Assembly (NCBI GenBank): GCA_021229015.1
Contig: CM037782.1
Coordinates: 45,697,040-45,761,039 of the forward strand
Source of the DNA: Solen grandis
Taxonomy: Eukaryota; Mollusca; Bivalvia; Adapedonta; Solenidae
Reading direction: 5' to 3'
DNA: 64,000 nt
Under the pieces are notes generated by a model. The model saw only the letters and a list, made by a program, of their open reading frames with translations. It searched no databases and had not been told where the DNA came from. Shown here one piece after another: positions 24,391-36,115 of the stretch. How positions within the stretch are numbered: the first letter of the stretch is position 1; every line of letters begins with the position of its first letter. A program made the translations under genes and the position numbers.

Positions 24391-26359
24391 TTTAATTCAG
24401 TATTACTAGTACTACTCACTACACAATCCATGGCTGAATGTGTCAGCACAATGTGTTGACAATGTTTGATATATAAGTTATCCATAACCTTATTCTGTGG
24501 ATCTTAGTGTATACGTATAAGTCTTTGAAAAATAGTGTTTCATGCCCTATAGCAAAGCAAAACAAAAACTTTGGCGATATTGGTTAAATCTTAAAATAAT
24601 GATAATATGGTAATTTCTGTTCAAACAGTACCTTACACAACAAAAATGGGATAGAGAGTAGAGACCTCCTTGTCAAAAATTTTAGTCGCCGAATTGTTAT
24701 TATCAGTAAACCTCTTAGCGCTGATTCTTAAGAATCAGTTTTTGGGAAGCATTGAAATATGAATTAGTCGGTTGTTCTACCCTCTGCCTCCGTGCACCTA
24801 CTGTCTTCCACTGGACATCGCTATATACATTGTAACTGAAATTTTGTCTTATCGATGTAACAAAATAAACATCAATTAAAATAATCACAACATAAAGAAA
24901 GCTTTTTTGATCTCAGGGACTTACAGTTGTGATTCTGCGTATTCGAAGTATATAAAAGTCGTTGGAAAATTAGGAAAGTCTCCTCTATGATTGTGTGGTG
25001 AGATCATTTAAATAACAGAGGACAACTGAATTAATTTCTGTAAGTTACATGCATCAGGAAAAGAAAATACACAATGGCTTCGTAAAATGCATCTAGTACG
25101 AAAAGCTGGGGTTAAAGTAGTGGAACCCTAATGCATGAATTTTGAAATTCTGGTTTCTGTGGGGGTGAACCGGGATTTTAATACATTTTAAGAAAACATT
25201 TTGCAAGAAATTTCTAACCACAGTTTCTCAAACTTTTGTGATTTTTAGTCTATCTAACCCTGTATTTAAATGTAGATATACATAATTTTTATACAAATTC
25301 CTCACAAAAAGCTGATCAAAAATTATTAATGTACTATATCAAACATAAAAATGCACAATTTTATATAGATTAGGTATAGGTTCTTTCAGGTACAATGTGA
25401 GCACAAACTTGATAACCACTTTGTTAAAAAAAAAAACAATTTGAATTGATATACCTAAAACGCATATTATACATACCACTATGGTGTAATACTCATCAAT
25501 ATATATTATTGCTATTTTCTTCTAATGCTAAAGATGAAAGATGTTTTTCATAAAATAAGCTTAAAATTTATCCACGCAGACCAATGTTACCACCTTTAAT
25601 AACGGTAAGGATTAGCAAAAACGATTAATAACAATCTAAATCCATTCAGCTGTTCAAACAAGTCAATCAATGTGGGAAAATGAACTGACATTTAAAAATA
25701 AGTAGAAATGAATGGGAGAAAATTTACCTATATCTTGTTATGAATACGGCTTGTTCAAAGTCACTTTGGTTTTAGTTTAGGAATAAGCATAGAATTCTAG
25801 AAACAAAAGATCTCCGAATAAAACAGTAGACACACATTCAGTTAAGTTGAATAGAAAAAATATCACTCAACTGTTATGGAAATGTCATTTCAGTCAGAGT
25901 ATTAATTAACCAAAAGAATACCTACTATAGGGAAAATAGGATTCCTATTGGTATATATAGAGAGAGGCACGCGCATGGTAGGAACATTTTAATATTTTAT
26001 AAAGACATTCTTATAAGACAGTAGAGTAAGAAGATCTGAACCAACAACTAAATTAGCTATATAATACATCATATATCATCCTTCAACACACCTTGTTAAA
26101 CCAACAACTTCTTAAGAAAAAAATCCTAAAATCGTTGACTCATAATGGACACAAATCCTAGGCTGTATTAGGTCCGGGACATGATAATGTTTAAAACTAC
26201 TTGATTTTCAAAATCAGTCAACAACCGGTACACACCCTCTTTAAAACTATTTTGTTATTTCCACCGTTTCAGTAATAAGAAATGAATATGAATGGACATA
26301 CCTAATGACACATATCATACATACTATTATGATGAAATACTCATCGATATTTATTATTG
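24391..26359. other. AT-rich noncoding, probable GPCR intron
   Basis: No exon recognised. A SINE-tail fragment (CTGGACATCGCTATAT) lies near 24810. An approximately 75-bp segment at 25470-25545 recurs at 26316-26395. Confidence 0.4.
25470..25545. repeat. dispersed direct repeat, copy A
   Basis: Matches 26316-26395 over about 75 bp, sharing TATTATTGCTATTTTCTTCT and the flanking ATGGTGTAATACTCATC / ATGATGAAATACTCATC, about 830 bp apart in the same direction. Confidence 0.65.
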
Positions 26360-26395
26360 CTATTTTCTTCTGATGATAAAGATGAAAAGATGTAC
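26316..26395. repeat. dispersed direct repeat, copy B
   Basis: Partner of 25470-25545. It overlaps the candidate minus-strand exon at 26360-26442. Confidence 0.65.
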
Positions 26396-26442
26396 TTTTG
26401 ACAATGTACGTCGCGACGGGGATGACATAGACCCCTTTGCAC
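26360..26442 (-). other. candidate alternative terminal exon behind GPCR exon
   Basis: On the minus strand an acceptor-like TACATAGTCACAG precedes a GC-richer stretch. Joined to the GPCR exon's phase (one leftover G), it reads about 27 codons, beginning AKGSMSSPSRRTLSKV and ending IIRRK before TAG at 26360-26362. The phase match has a one-in-three chance of being accidental and the polypyrimidine tract is poor. If real it would end the receptor after two helices. A true downstream exon carrying helices 3-7 was not found. Confidence 0.2.
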
Positions 26443-26678
26443 CTGTGACTATGTAATAAAGTGGCAAAGAAAGGAATTGAAAATAATTCCGGGTGCTTTC
26501 AAATGATCAAGAAAGCACTGTTTAAACTGGCATTTTATCCAAAACTCTTCATTTCTCATTTCTTCGTTAAATTACCAGATTGACTATCACGTTCAAGATT
26601 CATTGAATGCATCCGAAAATATATGTTTTATTCTTAAATAAGAACACAGTATATTTTGCAAAAGCCATAAAGTTGACA

Positions 26679-26680
<2 letters not shown>

Positions 26681-26709
<29 letters not shown>
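26681..26709. repeat. (GT)n microsatellite
   Basis: About 14 GT repeats, lying just inside the intron after the GPCR exon donor. Read in frame on the minus strand it gives the His-Thr run that makes the open frame appear to continue past the splice site. Confidence 0.95.
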
Positions 26710-26713
<4 letters not shown>

Positions 26714-26726
26714 GGAATAAACTTAC

Positions 26727-26991
26727 CTGATATATCCGCTATAATCAAATTAATGATAAAGGCTGTCTTTGTCCTGTTGTGCTTTGTCGATGTCCGAATT
26801 AAAATCACCATGGCTGCAACATTTCCACTTAAAGACAACAAGAACACCGGTAAATATAGTAGCGTTAGTATAACTGATGTAGTGACGTCTTTAGCCAGTT
26901 TCATGTGGTCATTTATGACGTCATCATAACCTATCGTCGAGTTGATATTCAAATATCCAAAGTTGAAATATGACATTGTTATGTTTTCCAT
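26727..26991 (-). CDS. rhodopsin-like GPCR, first coding exon (partial)
   Basis: 88 codons plus one base. The N-terminal segment (residues 1-35) is extracellular with glycosylation sequons at N3-I-T and N17-S-T and no signal peptide. Residues about 38-65 form helix 1 with the class A signature GN (G56-N57, N1.50). A basic loop RTSTKHNRTKT follows. Helix 2 begins NLIIADIS, giving L..AD with D86 as D2.50. The exon ends TCAG at a strong donor GTAAGT (26721-26726), the usual style of split for invertebrate peptide GPCR genes. I start at the ATG at 26991; a TTG lies three codons upstream. A TTTTAG|GTAAGT sits just upstream (27000-27009), so a 5' leader splice is possible. The ligand is unknown; a neuropeptide-type receptor is likely from loop and helix style. 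Helices 3-7 were not located on the minus strand to the left. Confidence 0.75.
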
Positions 26992-27074
26992 TTTTTCCAA
27001 CTTACCTAAAAGTTTAGCACATCAATATTTTACTTCTCAAAAGGAATATCGATTACTGTCTTTCACTCCCACAG

Positions 27075-27366
27075 ATGTTGGTATATCTTAGAAAATGATG
27101 TTCCATGGATTTAAATGCAAATTATAAGATGTCCCTAGCTACCATGAGTCTGGCCGTAATGAGGCAATTTTGTGCTACAAATGTCAAAAGCACTCCCTTA
27201 TCAAACAGCAGTCTTCATTTACTATACATCTGTATCGTAGTGGCTGAGCGTACTGTCTTTAACGGCGTGCCACTTCGCTCCAAATGCATTCAGTGTCTAC
27301 AGCAAATCGCCGATACTATGCTATCACTCAAAGCTGAAGAGATGTCATGATATCCTGCCAAATAAA
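27075..27366 (+). other. candidate small terminal exon with poly(A) signal
   Basis: An excellent acceptor (CTTTCACTCCCACAG, ending 27074) opens a segment with a frame from ATG 27105 to TGA 27348-27350, 81 residues. The C-terminal half has coding-like composition (CIVVAERTVFNGVPLRSKC, then CLQQIADTMLSLKAEEMS). AATAAA follows at 27361, only ten bases after the stop. In-frame stops lie between the acceptor and the ATG, so either the ATG is the start in this exon or the match is accidental. No domain is recognised and there are no clear membrane segments. It is divergent from the GPCR exon, whose start is 114 bp away on the other strand. Confidence 0.3.
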
Positions 27367-28750
27367 AAATACATAAATTAATTCAATATAGCGAAATATA
27401 AATATGAGCATACTTATCATTAATAGTGTACATAATTGTAATATTTTTTACTCAAATCATGGTTAAATAAAACAAAATTAAAATTCGCTGGTTCAAATTG
27501 TTGAAACGTTTAAAAAGGACACTATTTTACATACATCTAAACAAACTGAAATCTAAACGAGTTTAACTGCAACAAAGAACACTCTCCTTGACTTTTTCAT
27601 CAATGAAATGAAAACACACAATATTTTTGTAAACGCGTCGAGACCGTTAGCTTACATAATGTCTAAATTTTCTTTAATATTTCTACCTAGGAATAATTAG
27701 CGAGGAAAATAGGCACCAGTGGTGTATGTTCTTATGATATAATATGTACATTCATCTTTGCGACCGGAAAAGTTATCAGTCTCAGTTACACAATACTCTG
27801 TGATTTGCAGTGTTAATTATTTGCAGCTACAATGTATAATTGTTTTAAAAGACATGTATTTATTGTACCCTATGATCGTTTTATCACAGGAACTGACGCC
27901 GTGGGCTCGATTCATAGTAACTACATATCAAAGCTGTTTATATTATACGGATGAATCAACGTTATTTGACAGAACTGGCTACGATATAAGATTTTTTTTT
28001 CCTAATTTATCCTTCAATATCTATAGTGTATATAAATTGCATCTGCCCCTAGTTATACAATTTAATGAAGAATGTCTGTTGACAAGAATAAATTCGGTGA
28101 TAGGCTGTCATGTTTGGAGCGGTGAATTACCACAGGGACTTGACTCATATTATATTAAGGTATCAGAGAAAAGGGAAAGGAAGGCCGGTTATTGAAATTC
28201 GCATTTCTTCCCAAATATGTTCAGGAAATAGTTTATAATTTATTCCAGCCATTAAACATAAATCATTGTATTGTTTTTCATTCCCTTTTTTCATGATTTA
28301 TGATAAATTCTGCATAAATTGTCTGATCAGTTTTGACAACTGCTTGAGCAGACAACTTCCGGTAAATTGTTAAAAGTGAATTCTAGCGTATCAATAAACA
28401 AGTGTTAATATATTTAATGTATTTTATTTCTGCATGTTTTCGTTAAATCTAAATATGGCAGATATTTTTGGACCACTAAAAAAACCTATATTTATAATGA
28501 TTTAAAAAATGTTGTTCAAAAGAAATAATAATAACTTAATGATAAATTCGGTTGCTCTGTTTACATTCTATATTTATCGCAGATAAAACCAGTAGTAGAT
28601 TGTCCCAGCAGATGTCAAAACCAATTCAGACATTATAAACACGATTGTTCTTATCATTAATGGCAGACAATTCTTATGAATACAAAAAAACACATATATT
28701 TTAGCATTTAGATGGATCTGAAATTTGTCTACGATCTCTAAGAGGAAATG
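27367..28750. other. AT-rich sequence without supported gene
   Basis: Contains a 145-codon plus-strand open frame (27758-28195) that begins with TTG, lacks recognisable domains and has no splice or poly(A) support. I treat it as chance. Otherwise nothing seen. Confidence 0.35.
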
Positions 28751-29390
28751 TCATTTAGCAAAATCGTCCTCAATAAAGTGTCCGCCCTTTTCATTTTTCT
28801 CTTTTATTTCAGCAAGTTCAGATTCTATCCTTACTTCAAGCCCCTTTACAAATTGAATTACTGTAAGCACTGTTTTCAATCTCCGAAGCAGAAGATTTCC
28901 GACATTGCTGCGTAGTCAGTCAACTGCGCCGGAGTTTGCACTGTTTCATCATCATTGCCCTGTGTTATCATAGTGTCAACATTGCAATGAATATCGACAT
29001 AATAATGAATGGCTGAGCAATACACGTCTTCGGAAACCTATCTGTTTTTCCTTATTTATTGTCCATGGATGAAATGGCTGACGGGAATGTGTGTTAAACA
29101 TATGTCGATCGATTATAATGCATCATCAAAACATGGAGTGACCAATGGTAGGTCTGGACTGGTAATTTGAAAAATAACTAAATACCAATCTATTCAAGTG
29201 TGAAATCGTAATCAGTCAAAAGCTGTTTGTTATTGTTGATAATTCGATGAGGAGTGGCACTGCAGTAGTCCATCAGGTATTATCCTATGCCGAACGTCAC
29301 GTGTGTATCCCTAAAAGCCTTCCTGCAACATTTGCTGTACGTAATGAACGAGCTGGGTGTTAATGTTACGGGATATTACCGTAAATTCCC
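28751..29390 (-). pseudogene. decayed coding relic, family unrecognised
   Basis: Minus-strand translation shows coding-like stretches broken by stops and shifts. From the right: a frame with THYVQ-like text (LVHYVQQMLQEGF, one TAG, GYTRDVRHRIIPDGLLQCH) at about 29390-29230. Then a second frame runs from about 29160 (SPDLPLVTPCFDDAL) with stops near 29110, 29052 and 29038, through HCNVDTMITQGNDDETVQTP near 28970. Finally a +1 shift near 28915 leads into LRSNVGNLLLRRLKTV and ELAEIKEKNEKGGHFIEDDF, ending TGA at 28751-28753. The last part is hydrophilic and could form a coiled coil. Its base composition is clearly richer in G+C than flanks. It is either a host pseudogene or a mobile-element remnant. 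I do not recognise the family. Confidence 0.5.
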
Positions 29391-31435
29391 ATATTCAATC
29401 CTTTGTAGTTTCAGACAGAAAATGTTATCACAAAAGAATAATATTAAAACCAGGAAATAGTGTCTTCCTTAACATTTTAAAGAAGTACTTTAAAGGTTTG
29501 AATCAAGAACTTTAGGTTCTTGGACATAAAATGTCTAGCCTGTTAAAGTATTTTGTTTGATCGTACATGCGTTATTGATATAGCATTGTATAAACCAAGT
29601 CCTCAATATGTGCATTATTTTGAATAGGAAATATTAACTGCCTATAAAAATGATAGAATAAGCAGACAAAACTTGTCGTTTACAATTCCATGGGGTTCAT
29701 ATAGTTTGATAGATACGAAAATAAATCATTACAATTGATAAGATTTCTCAAAAGTGGATTCATATAGCGAGCGATATGCAGTTATAACTGTCTCTATTAG
29801 CAAAATAGACTCCTATTGAAATATTGAAAGAGGATTATTTCATGGTTCTAATATACGAATATATTGATGCACAGATTGCCAAAAGATGTTTGTATATAAT
29901 ATATTGATAATGAATAAGATGAATAAGAATATCACACACAAAAAATAAATATCATGGAAACGTGCCGAAATACGTAATTGTATATAGTATGTTAAAGTTC
30001 AATGGAGTGTACATATTTCATTTAGTCAAATATAAAGAAACAACAAAGAAAAACAGAAAGGCAAACGGTATAAAAGTCATATGTTATGTGATAGCTTACC
30101 GCCGTATGGTATCTTTAATAAGAGTTCAAATTTTTCCAAAAAAGAAAATATTTTTATCAACAGAGGTAGAATGATCATACCATGTTCATCATCAATTAAA
30201 AATTGTGCAAATAGTCGCATACATTGTGTGTATATGGAAACTTACATATAATAGGGTAAGCAAATAATAACATAAAACAATATTCAAAGTTTTGCAACAA
30301 TGAGACATTTGTTACTTATTTCTCAGAATTTAAAGATATCATAAATAAACTATACATTTGTAACAAATTAAAGATCATTCTTTGTTTTTGCTTTTTTAGT
30401 ATTTCTTTCGTGGAAATATCGACTGGATAATTTATTTTAAGGTTAAAATGGACATGCAGTCTGCCACTCGAAAGTCGGAAATTTAGATTTTAAAGAAACA
30501 TATACTCATGAAAATATGAGGCATTAAAAACGATAGTTAAAAAAATACGTCTTCTCTGTACAATTCGATATTATTTAGGATCTATTCATAATTAATTTCA
30601 GTGAAATTTCATTAGCTTATTATGTTTCATAGTTAACAATTTTCACATGTAGGATTCTTATGCCACATCCTAAATGATTTTACCGCTGACTTGAATCATA
30701 ATGTTAAAAAAAATACAAACTGGCAGTAATGATAAATGCAGTGAACTATATGAAAGGTTAATGTGATAAATCAGTTGTTAATTTCAATGAATATGCAATG
30801 AAGATGATTATTTTAACAATAAACCTTTAACATCACAAAGTCCGTAATAATCGATCGTCTATGAGTAATGTATTTTCAAATATATATACGAGTTATATGG
30901 AAACTGAAATCACACAGAGATACAAAACCTTCTTGCCGAGTATATTATAAACTGATAAAGTGTTGCTGACTAAGGAGTTCTAGACTTTCTCCTAGTTACT
31001 TGAAAATAAATCGAAATACAATCATCTTCCCCCCTGTTTGTGCTCCGAACTATGAATACATTTTAATTATAATGCATTCAGCCATTATCAGTTATATTAC
31101 TTGTTATTAGTGAAATTTTACTCATGGTTGCTTTTTCCGATATACCCTATAAAACTGTTTAAGAAGTTTGTTTATCAGAAAGTTTATTATTATCATATAT
31201 GTATTTTAGATTATTACTAATGGAATGTGTGACGGGGAAACTCGGCTTAAGCATATGGTGAATCAATCTCAATTCCGTTTGAAATTAAAAGAAAAGTTTT
31301 TATTGTAAATAAGAATAGAATAATAGAAATAAACTAGATATTTGTTTTTGTAGAAAACTGATATCTCCCCCACCCATTCCCCTCACAATCACAAAGGCAC
31401 ACAGTAACATATGCAAATAGTTCAAGTTAAAGGAC
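29391..31435. other. AT-rich noncoding sequence
   Basis: No gene, tRNA or clear repeat seen. A donor-like CGGCG|GTAAGC on the minus strand near 30098 could belong to a leader exon but has no partner. Confidence 0.4.
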
Positions 31436-31439
31436 TGAC

Positions 31440-32800
31440 TATATTGAATATTGACAAAGCTTCGTCCAGAGTTATGGACCTTGTGTGTGAGACTTCCTCT
31501 TATCTATTTCTTTCCATAACTAAGATTTTGTTTCAATAGCATAAGTAGAACAAGAAATTGTGAAAAGGGGGAATAACTCCAAAAATACTTAGGTTAGAGT
31601 TATGAACCTTGTGCACTACTTTTTCTCATTAATTTCTTTACAAAAGTGAAATTTAATTTCAATAGCATGAGTCGAACGGGGGTGATCTTAAGGATACGAA
31701 ATTGTATAAATGGTGAAAAACTCCAACAAGAAACCTTGGATTATGCTCTTGTGTACTGCAATTCTCGTCCATAATGTCTACCCACCTTCAAGCTTCAAGG
31801 TTAGGTTATCTCATTGTGCATGCTCCGGACAAAACTTGATTGAATATGAAATTAAACAACGGGCAATAACTCCAAAAACATTATTTTGCAGAATTAAGGT
31901 TCTTGTGCACTGCAATTCTTCTTTGTGATGTCTATCTACCAATGAAGTTTCAAGGTTATAAGTCTCATAGTGTATAAGTAATGTTTTCAAAATAAATAAG
32001 TATGAAATTGAAGAAAAGGCAGTTACTCCAAAAATATTATGTTACGGTTCTTGTATATTACCTTTCTCCTCCATGTGATCTATCCATCTATGAAGTTTCA
32101 AAGTTATATGTTTCATAGTACGTGAGAAATGCTCTTGACAAAAAATAAATATGTAATTTAAAAGGGGGCAATCCAAAAAAATGATGTAGAGAGTTACTGT
32201 TCTTGTGCATAACACTTTTCCATCATGAGATCTATCCACTTGTGAAGTTTATTGTTTATAGCTTTTATACATTTTGAGTTACGTTCCAGACAAAATATAA
32301 GTCTGAAATTTAACAAAGGGCAGTAACTCCAAAAATATGCCGTGCAGAGTAACGATTCTTTTGCATGAAATTTTCCCTGTATGAGATCTATACACTTGTT
32401 AAGTTTCCAAGTAAATAGCTTTGATACTTCTTAAGTTATACTCTGAACAAAAATTAAGTATGCAATTAACAAAGGGCAATAACTCCAAAACTTTTGTGTG
32501 CAGAGTTACAGTTCTTGTGCATGACACTTTTCCTCCATGAGATATATCCACCTATGAAGATTCAAGTTAATAGCTTTGACACTTTTTGAGTTGAGTTATA
32601 TTCCGGACAAAAAATTAAGTAAATTTTACTAAGAGCAATAACTTCAAAAAATGATGCGCAGAAAAACGATTCTTGTGCATGACACTTTTTCTAAATGGGA
32701 TCTATCCACCTGTGAAGCTACAAGTTAATAGCTTTGATACTTACTGAGTTATACTCCGGACTGAAAATGTGACAGACAGACAAAAAACTCCGACGAAAAC
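31440..32800 (+). repeat. tandem array, about eight units of about 155 bp
   Basis: Units carry a GGGCAATAACTCCAAAAATA core, CTTGTGCATGACACTTTTCC, GAGATCTATCCACC, GAAGTTTCAAG and TTATACTCCGGACAAAA. Cores lie near 31575, 31700, 31860, 32017, 32165, 32320, 32475 and 32635. The array ends in TGACAGACAGACAAAAAACTCC. Related arrays are at 55790-56455 and 63231-63850. This AATAACTCC motif is widespread in mollusc genomes. Likely a mobile-element core amplified in place. Confidence 0.8.
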
Positions 32801-33625
32801 AAAAACAAACATAATTCTGAGACACTAGCAGTAGGTGATTTCTGCGGAATCTCGCGAAATATCCTATTCAACTGAGAAGATAATCAAATTTTTAACATTC
32901 AAGCTTAGATTACTTGGTACCTTATTGAATGCATCAATAATATTTTATAATATGTGTTATGCTTCAATTATAGAAGATGATAGCAATCAGTTACCATTTA
33001 CCACTTCGAAATGTTATTTTACCATTTAAAGTCTATGTTAGTTGTTTTCATCAGAAAGGTTTTGACACTTAAAAAAAACCTTATCAGTGTGCGAGTTTGG
33101 CGTCGTTTTGTGTAATTTGCCTGATTTATTGTCATTGACATTAATGGTAAAGAAGATGTCACTGGCCTCGAATCACGAGTTTTAAATGCCCTCCTTGTTC
33201 TTTTTGATTTACTTTCAAAAAGTTGTGTGTAGCTGTATGTATACACAATCGGCCAATTTTGACACGGCGAAGTACTTCTATCATTTGTATGAAGAAACAA
33301 TATATTTCTTAGTGTTTGATCTGTTTCTATTCATAAAAACTCGGACTCGTGTCTGAGATACTTTTTGATATTTTGAAGACAGGGAAATCATGCATTGGCC
33401 GGGTAAGAAATGTGTATCGCGTAATACAAGAAACCGATAAAATTAGCTAATACCAAAGATGTAGTTCAGTATGAATTATGACTTAAATGGGGCTCTTTAT
33501 GTGACTTCGTCTGACAAGGGATTTGATCTATACGTCCCAATCTAAGAAGATATCTTGTGAAACTAAATAAAAATGCCGTTTTGCAGAAGTGTCCTCCATT
33601 TTCGTATTTCTTTATTACCTCAGCA
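32801..33625. other. noncoding, with a GC-richer patch
   Basis: At 33019-33300 the minus strand is open for 94 codons (starting with TTG), including RAFKTRDSRPVTSSLPLMS. It has no splice support and may be a dispersed repeat. Nothing else seen. Confidence 0.3.
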
Positions 33626-33725
33626 NNNNNNNNNNNNNNNNNNNNNNNNNNNNNNNNNNNNNNNNNNNNNNNNNNNNNNNNNNNNNNNNNNNNNNNNNNN
33701 NNNNNNNNNNNNNNNNNNNNNNNNN
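33626..33725. other. assembly gap (100 N)
   Basis: Exactly 100 undetermined bases, the conventional size for an unknown scaffold gap. It removes the left part of the adjacent repeat array. Confidence 0.99.
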
Positions 33726-34305
33726 TTTAACTTAGAAATTTTGGTTAAAGTTTTGCATGCAAGGTACTTTTATGCTTATATCTCAGAGTCCAGGCATTGG
33801 ATTGATTTGAAACATCTTTAATATGTTTAGGGGTATCATACTGTAAAGGAAGATAACACTTGATGGAATATATTAAAAATTATGGCCCCCTTTTAACTTA
33901 GAATTTTGGTTAAATTTTTGCATTCAAGCTACTATCCAGCTTATCTCAGAAATTGCTTGTGGAATTGAATAGAAAGTGATCGAGTGTCTTCAGGGGCATC
34001 AGAAAACCAATGAGGATAATTTTTGGACTGAATTTCATGCAAATTATGGCCCTTTCATAACTTGGATTTTTGGTTAAAGTTTTGCATGCACAGTGTTATT
34101 GTGCTAATGTCTCAGTAACTAGGCATGGTATTGATTTTAGACTTCATAAAAATATTAAGGGGAATCAGACTATTAAGGTATATCAGTTTTGACAATTATT
34201 ATGTACAGGGTATGTGAAGGGCAAGAATTGAAATAGATTTCATTTGATTTACCAACAAGCATTTTGAAAAGTCGAGCGTGCTGTCCTCTGACAGCTCTTG
34301 CTTTT
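33726..34305 (-). mobile_element. Pearl-like tandem-unit element, truncated by gap
   Basis: About three and a half units of about 165 bp with AACTT(A/G)GAATTTTTGGTTAAAG, TTTTGCATGCA and TATCTCAG segments. The right end has AAGTCGAGCGTGCTGTC followed by a GCTGTC-CTCT-GACAGC hairpin (34280-34295) and CTCTTG. The element at 53000-54493 begins with the reverse complement of this end, so orientation here is minus. Such elements are known in bivalves as Pearl or Helentron-associated non-autonomous repeats. The family name is inferred from architecture. Confidence 0.7.
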
Positions 34306-35904
34306 AATATGTCTTGGTAAACAGACCAGACCAAGAGCTGTCTGTTTAGGGACTCCTAGATTTGCTTATACAATATTGTAGCTTGGATTCAATAAATTCT
34401 ACACAGCAAAGAAAATTCCATAGTTTTACATACTATTTAAAGTTCAGTAAATCAATACTCAAAAATTAATGGGATAATAACTATACAACCATAAATGTAT
34501 ATACTAATTAAATTTTGCTAAGCAGCATTGTACTCAACCAAAAAAGAATCTTACATTCTGTTAAGTTTTATTTTTTGTACTAAAATGGACAATGGTATTA
34601 TTATCAGGTAATGAATCTGTAAAAAACATGAATTTTAAGATATTTGAAGTCTAAAACCTTAGACCTCTGAGATTTTAAATTTTGAGATTTTTGCATTTAA
34701 TTGTTTTGAAATGTAAATGATAGTTGTGAAATTACATTTTAATTAAGTTTTTTAATTACTTTATGAAACTAAAAGAAACGTTTTAGGTGAATCAGCATCT
34801 CATTGGCTGACCTCAAACTTTTTTAAGAGCATATAGATCTTGAAAGAGATGGCATGATTTTGTGGTCAGCCCCCATACTGTAAGTTAAGTACTTAATAGA
34901 AATTTTAGAAGAGTTTGTTTATATACACTGCCAATCACTTTAAATTTATGAAATATCTCAAAACCTTGGGAACTGTAAGAACTAAATCTTATTTCATTTC
35001 GGGTACGTAAAAGGTGAAAAATATGTGCTATTTTTCATTGAAAGTAGATGTGAATTACAATGGCAGTAAGCTATGATTTTAAGCTACCCTCAAAAGTCAA
35101 AGTCAAAACAGATGATTTAAAAAGTGATCGGTTGCAACTTTCTGTCAGTGTATACAAAAAATCCTTCATTTGCCTTCGTTTGGACTGCATTTGAAACACT
35201 GTTCAAATCTGAACCTTTCTTATAATAATCTTTACCTTGTGAACGGTCGAAACGTCAGCATTAAATATTTGTTTACCATCCCATTGTCTGATATGGTTTG
35301 TTATACCCACTTACCTATCTTTAAAAAAAAAAAAAAATCTTTATAATACAGATCAGAAATTTGTAAAAGTAATAAAAAGTCTGGAATTTGACATTTTTGA
35401 GTTTTGTTTTGTAAAGTAATCATCACTCTTAAATTTATGGGACCAGTGAGGAACATGTATTCTTGTTACTAAACTGTTCCTCAGATAATATATATACACA
35501 TGTATATAAAAAAAATACACCATGGGCACATGATACGGAGAATATCCATTTTTATGTGCTTTTTGGGGGTTGAAGTCCGAGGTACCACATTAAATTTGAT
35601 ATCTTTATGTAAAACTGTGTATTTACACCTTAAGTCATCTGAACTAATCACATTTGACTACACTTATAGGATCATGCTACATTGGATTTTGTGATATGAT
35701 GATAAACTACACTGGGTAGATTCAAAGAAGGACAAACAATCAGTTGTATACAGTACATCATAATCACATGGTTTATTGCCAATATAATATCTCCTCTATA
35801 AGTGACCATAACTGGCAAATCACATTTTTAACAGAAAATCAGTTATTCAAATACGCCATGAATCAATCATGAGTAATCACTGACCAGTGAAACATTAGGA
35901 AGGA
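34306..35904. other. AT-rich noncoding sequence
   Basis: No gene seen. Poly(A) run near 35323. Confidence 0.4.
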
Positions 35905-36115
35905 AATGACCAGGTGAATCACATCATGAGATCAATCACATGACCAGGTGAATCACATCATGAGATAAATCACATGACCAGTGAATCACATCATGAGATC
36001 AATCACATGACCAGATGAAATAGATCATGAGGTAAATCACATGACCAGAAATGGTGAATCACACAACTATGGTTTTTAAATCACATGACCAGGACAGGTA
36101 AATCACAGGACCGGG
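35905..36115. repeat. minisatellite, unit about 34 bp
   Basis: Five to six imperfect units of the form ATGACCAGGTGAATCACATC plus ATGAGATCAATCAC, spaced 32-35 bp. Degenerate AATCACAGG units continue to about 36240. Confidence 0.85.

Noticed and set aside
27758..28195. 145-codon plus-strand open frame, the longest in the window
   Set aside because: It starts with TTG, has no recognisable domain, no acceptor or poly(A) signal, and an average AT-rich composition.
31440..32800. CRISPR-like array
   Set aside because: Units are long, contiguous and degenerate with no unique spacers; the genome is eukaryotic.
33019..33300. 94-codon minus-strand frame with KTRDSRPVTSSLPL
   Set aside because: TTG start and no splice signals; looks more like part of a dispersed repeat than a gene.
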